This document shows, piece after piece, positions 5,188-7,463 of a stretch of 7,463 nucleotides of DNA. The notes below the pieces were generated by a model. It had not been told where the DNA came from. It searched no databases and saw only the letters and a program-made list of their open reading frames with translations. How positions within the stretch are numbered: the first letter of the stretch is position 1; every line of letters starts with the position of its first letter. This DNA is from Bog-877 sp049518775. GTDB taxonomy: Bacteria > Chloroflexota > Dormibacteria > Aeolococcales > Bog-877. The stretch spans positions 1-7,463 of the forward strand of contig JBEKRL010000085.1 in the NCBI GenBank assembly GCA_049518775.1, read 5' to 3'. The position numbers were made by a program, and so were the translations under genes.

Positions 5188-6149
5188 AGGGCGTCCTGGT
5201 CTACATCGAAGCCGACGGAGATCGGGTGGCCCCGATCAGCTTTGAGCTGCTGATGGCCGCCAGGCGGCTGGCAGAGCAGCTCGGAGGGCCGGTGGAGGCA
5301 CTGGTGGCCTCCGCCGACCCAGAGCCCCTGGCTGAGCAGCTGGGCGCCGCCGACACCGTGGTCGCGGTCACCAGCCCTGCCCTGGCCGGCTACATCCCCG
5401 AGGCGCACCAGGAGGTGCTGGTCGACGCCATCCGGCTTCGCCAGCCGGCCGTGGTCCTGGTGGGGTACACGTCGGCGGGAATTGATCTCGCCGCTGGCGC
5501 CGCCACCGCGGTCCAGCTGCCTGTTGTCGCCTACTGCGTCAGCCTCCGGGCCGAGGGTAACGAGGTGGTGGCGGACAGCCTGCTCTACGGGGGCAAGCTG
5601 GTGGCGACCACCAGGACCCAACTGCCCGCGGTCTTCTCGGTGGTGGCCGGCGCCTTCCCTGAGGCCGCCCGCCAGCCAGGCGGGGCCGGAAAGAGAATCG
5701 ACATGTCCACGCCGAGCGCCCTCGGCCAGCTGCGGACCCGGCTGGTGGGGATCAGCAGCGCCGGCGGCACCGTTGACATCACCAAGGCCGAGCGGATTGT
5801 CAGCGTCGGACGCGGGATCGGTGGCCCCGACAACATCGAGGCCGCGCGGGAGCTGGCGGCGGCACTCGGTGCCGAGCTGGCGGCCTCCCGACCGGTCGTG
5901 GACAGCGGCTGGCTGCCCAGGGAACGGCAGGTGGGCAAGTCGGGGATGACAGTCAAGCCCAAGCTCTACCTCGCCGTCGGCATCTCGGGGGCACCGGAGC
6001 ACCTCGAGGGCATGCGCGGCGCCGGACTCGTAATCGCCGTCAACACCGACCCCAGGGCGCCCATTTTCCAGGCCGCCGGCTATGGCACGACCTGCGACCT
6101 CTGCGATCTGCTCCCCGCCCTCAGCGCGCGGCTCAGGGAGGCCGGCTGA
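5184..6149 (+). CDS. etfA: Electron transfer flavoprotein alpha subunit
   Basis: The 321-residue EtfA/FixB subunit carries the electron-transferring FAD and passes electrons from dehydrogenases such as acyl-CoA dehydrogenase to a membrane quinone reductase. The N-terminal ETF fold (1-190) is followed by the FAD domain: VGRGIGG (208-214), SR (235-236), QVGKSG (249-254), GISGAPEH (266-273) and NTDPRAPIF (287-295). Well-studied ETFs have QVGQTG and GISGAIQH at the flavin site. Here Ser replaces Thr and Pro-Glu replaces Ile-Gln, while the His is kept. This hints at a branch closer to some FixB-type or archaeal-like proteins, with altered flavin tuning. The GTG start at 5184 overlaps the etfB TGA (GTGA). 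The next gene starts 4 bp after its stop. Confidence 0.95.
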   Translation: MKGVLVYIEADGDRVAPISFELLMAARRLAEQLGGPVEALVASADPEPLAEQLGAADTVVAVTSPALAGYIPEAHQEVLVDAIRLRQPAVVLVGYTSAGIDLAAGAATAVQLPVVAYCVSLRAEGNEVVADSLLYGGKLVATTRTQLPAVFSVVAGAFPEAARQPGGAGKRIDMSTPSALGQLRTRLVGISSAGGTVDITKAERIVSVGRGIGGPDNIEAARELAAALGAELAASRPVVDSGWLPRERQVGKSGMTVKPKLYLAVGISGAPEHLEGMRGAGLVIAVNTDPRAPIFQAAGYGTTCDLCDLLPALSARLREAG

Positions 6150-6153
6150 TCCG

Positions 6154-7463
6154 GTGACACCGAGCACAATCGCCCTGCTGGTCCTCCTCGTGGTGACCTT
6201 CGCTTGGTCGGGCTACCGCTACTGGAGAGTGCTGCGTCCGCTCACCCACGCTGCCGCCGAGGACCGCTTCGATCAACCGCTTCGGAGGGTCTGGGGGGTT
6301 ATCACCAACGTCGGTGGGCACACCCGCCTGCTCCGGATCCGCTACGCCGGGGTGTTTCACCTCCTCATCTTCAGTGGGTTCGTGGTCTTGCTCACGGCTC
6401 TGGTCGAGGAGTTTGGTAGAGGGCTCTTCCCCGGATTCAGCCTCGCCGCCATCGGTGGCGACACCTGGATCGCCCTGCTCCAGGACATCTTCGAGCTGCT
6501 GGTCCTGGTGGGACTCGCCATGGCCGCCTACAACCGCTACGTGTCGCGCCCGGAACGCTTCAGGGGCTCCAACCAGCGCGATGCCACCATCATCCTGATC
6601 CTGATCCTGTCTGAGATGGCCAGCCTGCTGCTCCGCCATACCTTTCAGATCGCGGAGGGGCATGATCCCTCGGCCGCGTGGAGCCCGGTGAGTTCAGCGC
6701 TGGCGGGGTTGGCGGGGACGGTGGGCCTCCACGGTGCGGCGGCGCAGCCCTGGGCCGAGGTCTTCTATTGGACCCACATCCTGGCCATCCTGATCTTCCT
6801 CCCCTACATCCCCACCTCCAAACACCTGCACATCTTCGTGGGCATTCCCAACATCTACTTTCGGGATCTTGGGCCCCGGGGAACCCTGCCGGACGCCGAT
6901 CTCAGCCAGCCCTCGGTAGGAGTCAAGGACGTCCACCAACTGGGCTGGAAGCAGATGCTCGACCTCTTCGCCTGCACCGAGTGCGGACGCTGCCAGGACG
7001 TCTGCCCGGCCTTCGCTGCCGGTCAGCCCCTCAGCCCCAAGCTGCTGATCATGGACTTGCGCAACCACCTCCGGGAGCAGGAGGGCATCGGCCCCCGACC
7101 CAAGGCGGCCGGGGGCTCCCAGCTGTTGGGGGACGCCATCAGCGGCGACACCCTATGGGCCTGCACCACCTGCCGTGCCTGCATGGAGGTCTGTCCGCTC
7201 CACATCGAGCACATCCCCAAGATCGTCGACATGCGCCGACAGCTGGTCGAACAGGGCCGGATGGAACAGCAGCTGCAGGACTCCCTGGCCAGCCTGGCCC
7301 GGTACGGCAACTCCTTCAACCAGTCGGAGCGGCTGAGGTCCAGGTGGACCAGGGAGCTCGGCTTCACGATCAAGGACGCGCGCAAGGAGCCGGTCGATGT
7401 GCTCTGGTTCGTGGGTGACTTCGCCTCCTACGATCCCCGGGTGCAGCGGCTCACGCAGAGCGT
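6154..7463 (+). CDS. ETF:menaquinone oxidoreductase-type Fe-S membrane protein, 3' partial
   Basis: The frame from GTG 6154 is open to the window end (436 residues, incomplete). The N-terminal part has about five membrane helices (near 4-19, 66-84, 105-126, 143-160, 204-220), the arrangement of NarI-type b-heme subunits. His69, His162, His208, His224 and His226 are possible heme ligands. A di-cluster ferredoxin domain follows: C274, C277, C280, C284-P and C337, C340, C343, C347-P, in contexts FACTECGRCQDVCPA and WACTTCRACMEVCPL. The last residues (EPVDVLWFVGDFASYDPRV) look like the entry to the CCG/HdrD-like domain cut off by the window edge. This is the architecture of ETF:(mena)quinone oxidoreductases, called EtfD in mycobacteria and EMO in Geobacter. 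Its position 4 bp after etfA supports that role. GGGAGG lies 12 nt before the start. Confidence 0.9.
   Translation, partial: MTPSTIALLVLLVVTFAWSGYRYWRVLRPLTHAAAEDRFDQPLRRVWGVITNVGGHTRLLRIRYAGVFHLLIFSGFVVLLTALVEEFGRGLFPGFSLAAIGGDTWIALLQDIFELLVLVGLAMAAYNRYVSRPERFRGSNQRDATIILILILSEMASLLLRHTFQIAEGHDPSAAWSPVSSALAGLAGTVGLHGAAAQPWAEVFYWTHILAILIFLPYIPTSKHLHIFVGIPNIYFRDLGPRGTLPDADLSQPSVGVKDVHQLGWKQMLDLFACTECGRCQDVCPAFAAGQPLSPKLLIMDLRNHLREQEGIGPRPKAAGGSQLLGDAISGDTLWACTTCRACMEVCPLHIEHIPKIVDMRRQLVEQGRMEQQLQDSLASLARYGNSFNQSERLRSRWTRELGFTIKDARKEPVDVLWFVGDFASYDPRVQRLTQS

Noticed and set aside
5100..6167. A 355-codon minus-strand open frame across etfA
   Set aside because: It is antisense to a clear EtfA with all FAD motifs. 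Long antisense frames are expected in GC-rich DNA, and its translation shows no recognisable domain.
6678..7418. A 246-codon plus-strand frame within the oxidoreductase region
   Set aside because: It is out of frame with the reading that carries five membrane helices and two perfect CxxCxxCxxxCP motifs; its own translation is Pro/Gly/Arg-rich low complexity.

Overview
The window is GC-rich bacterial DNA (roughly two thirds G+C by eye) with strong G/C third-position bias and frequent GTG starts. The gene set (AMIN-like membrane protein, long-form serine acetyltransferase, ETF with a membrane Fe-S quinone reductase) and a leaderless-looking promoter fit a high-GC aerobic or facultative lineage such as Actinobacteria or a Chloroflexota/Dormibacterota-like soil group. 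Nothing here fixes the phylum.

Layout, left to right. (1) A membrane-anchored protein with a probable AMIN-like domain (+) runs in from beyond the left edge and ends at 629. (2) A gene-free convergent gap (630-1002) holds a cluster of hairpins, the best being 862-883. (3) A minus-strand cysteine operon follows, transcribed cysE then cysK with 39 bp between them. Serine acetyltransferase makes O-acetylserine and cysteine synthase converts it with sulfide to cysteine. CysE ends in the Ile tail used to dock into CysK. A good sigma70-type promoter with an embedded palindrome lies at 3204-3233, far upstream of the likely cysE start, leaving a leader of about 300 nt with a small serine-rich ORF at its beginning. 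(4) An IS630-family element (about 3318-4394) has recognisable terminal inverted repeats, but its transposase has lost the first catalytic Asp and about 14 residues near the third catalytic residue. (5) A tightly packed plus-strand operon follows: etfB, etfA (4-bp overlap), then a NarI-like/4Fe-4S membrane protein of the ETF:menaquinone oxidoreductase (EtfD/EMO) type that runs off the right edge.

How the genes work together. The cysteine pair forms one two-step pathway and probably one enzyme complex. The etf operon is a complete route from flavin-linked dehydrogenases (for example acyl-CoA dehydrogenases) through EtfAB to a membrane Fe-S/heme protein and the quinone pool. The IS lies in what was probably the divergent cysE/etfB intergenic region and ends 16 bp before the etfB start, just outside its ribosome binding site. 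It has therefore separated etfB from any native promoter upstream.

I see no tRNA, rRNA, CRISPR array, origin or integration site. No clearly new multi-gene system is visible. The most unusual material is regulatory: the operator-like palindrome and serine-rich leader ORF ahead of cysEK, and the decayed IS wedged against the etf operon.
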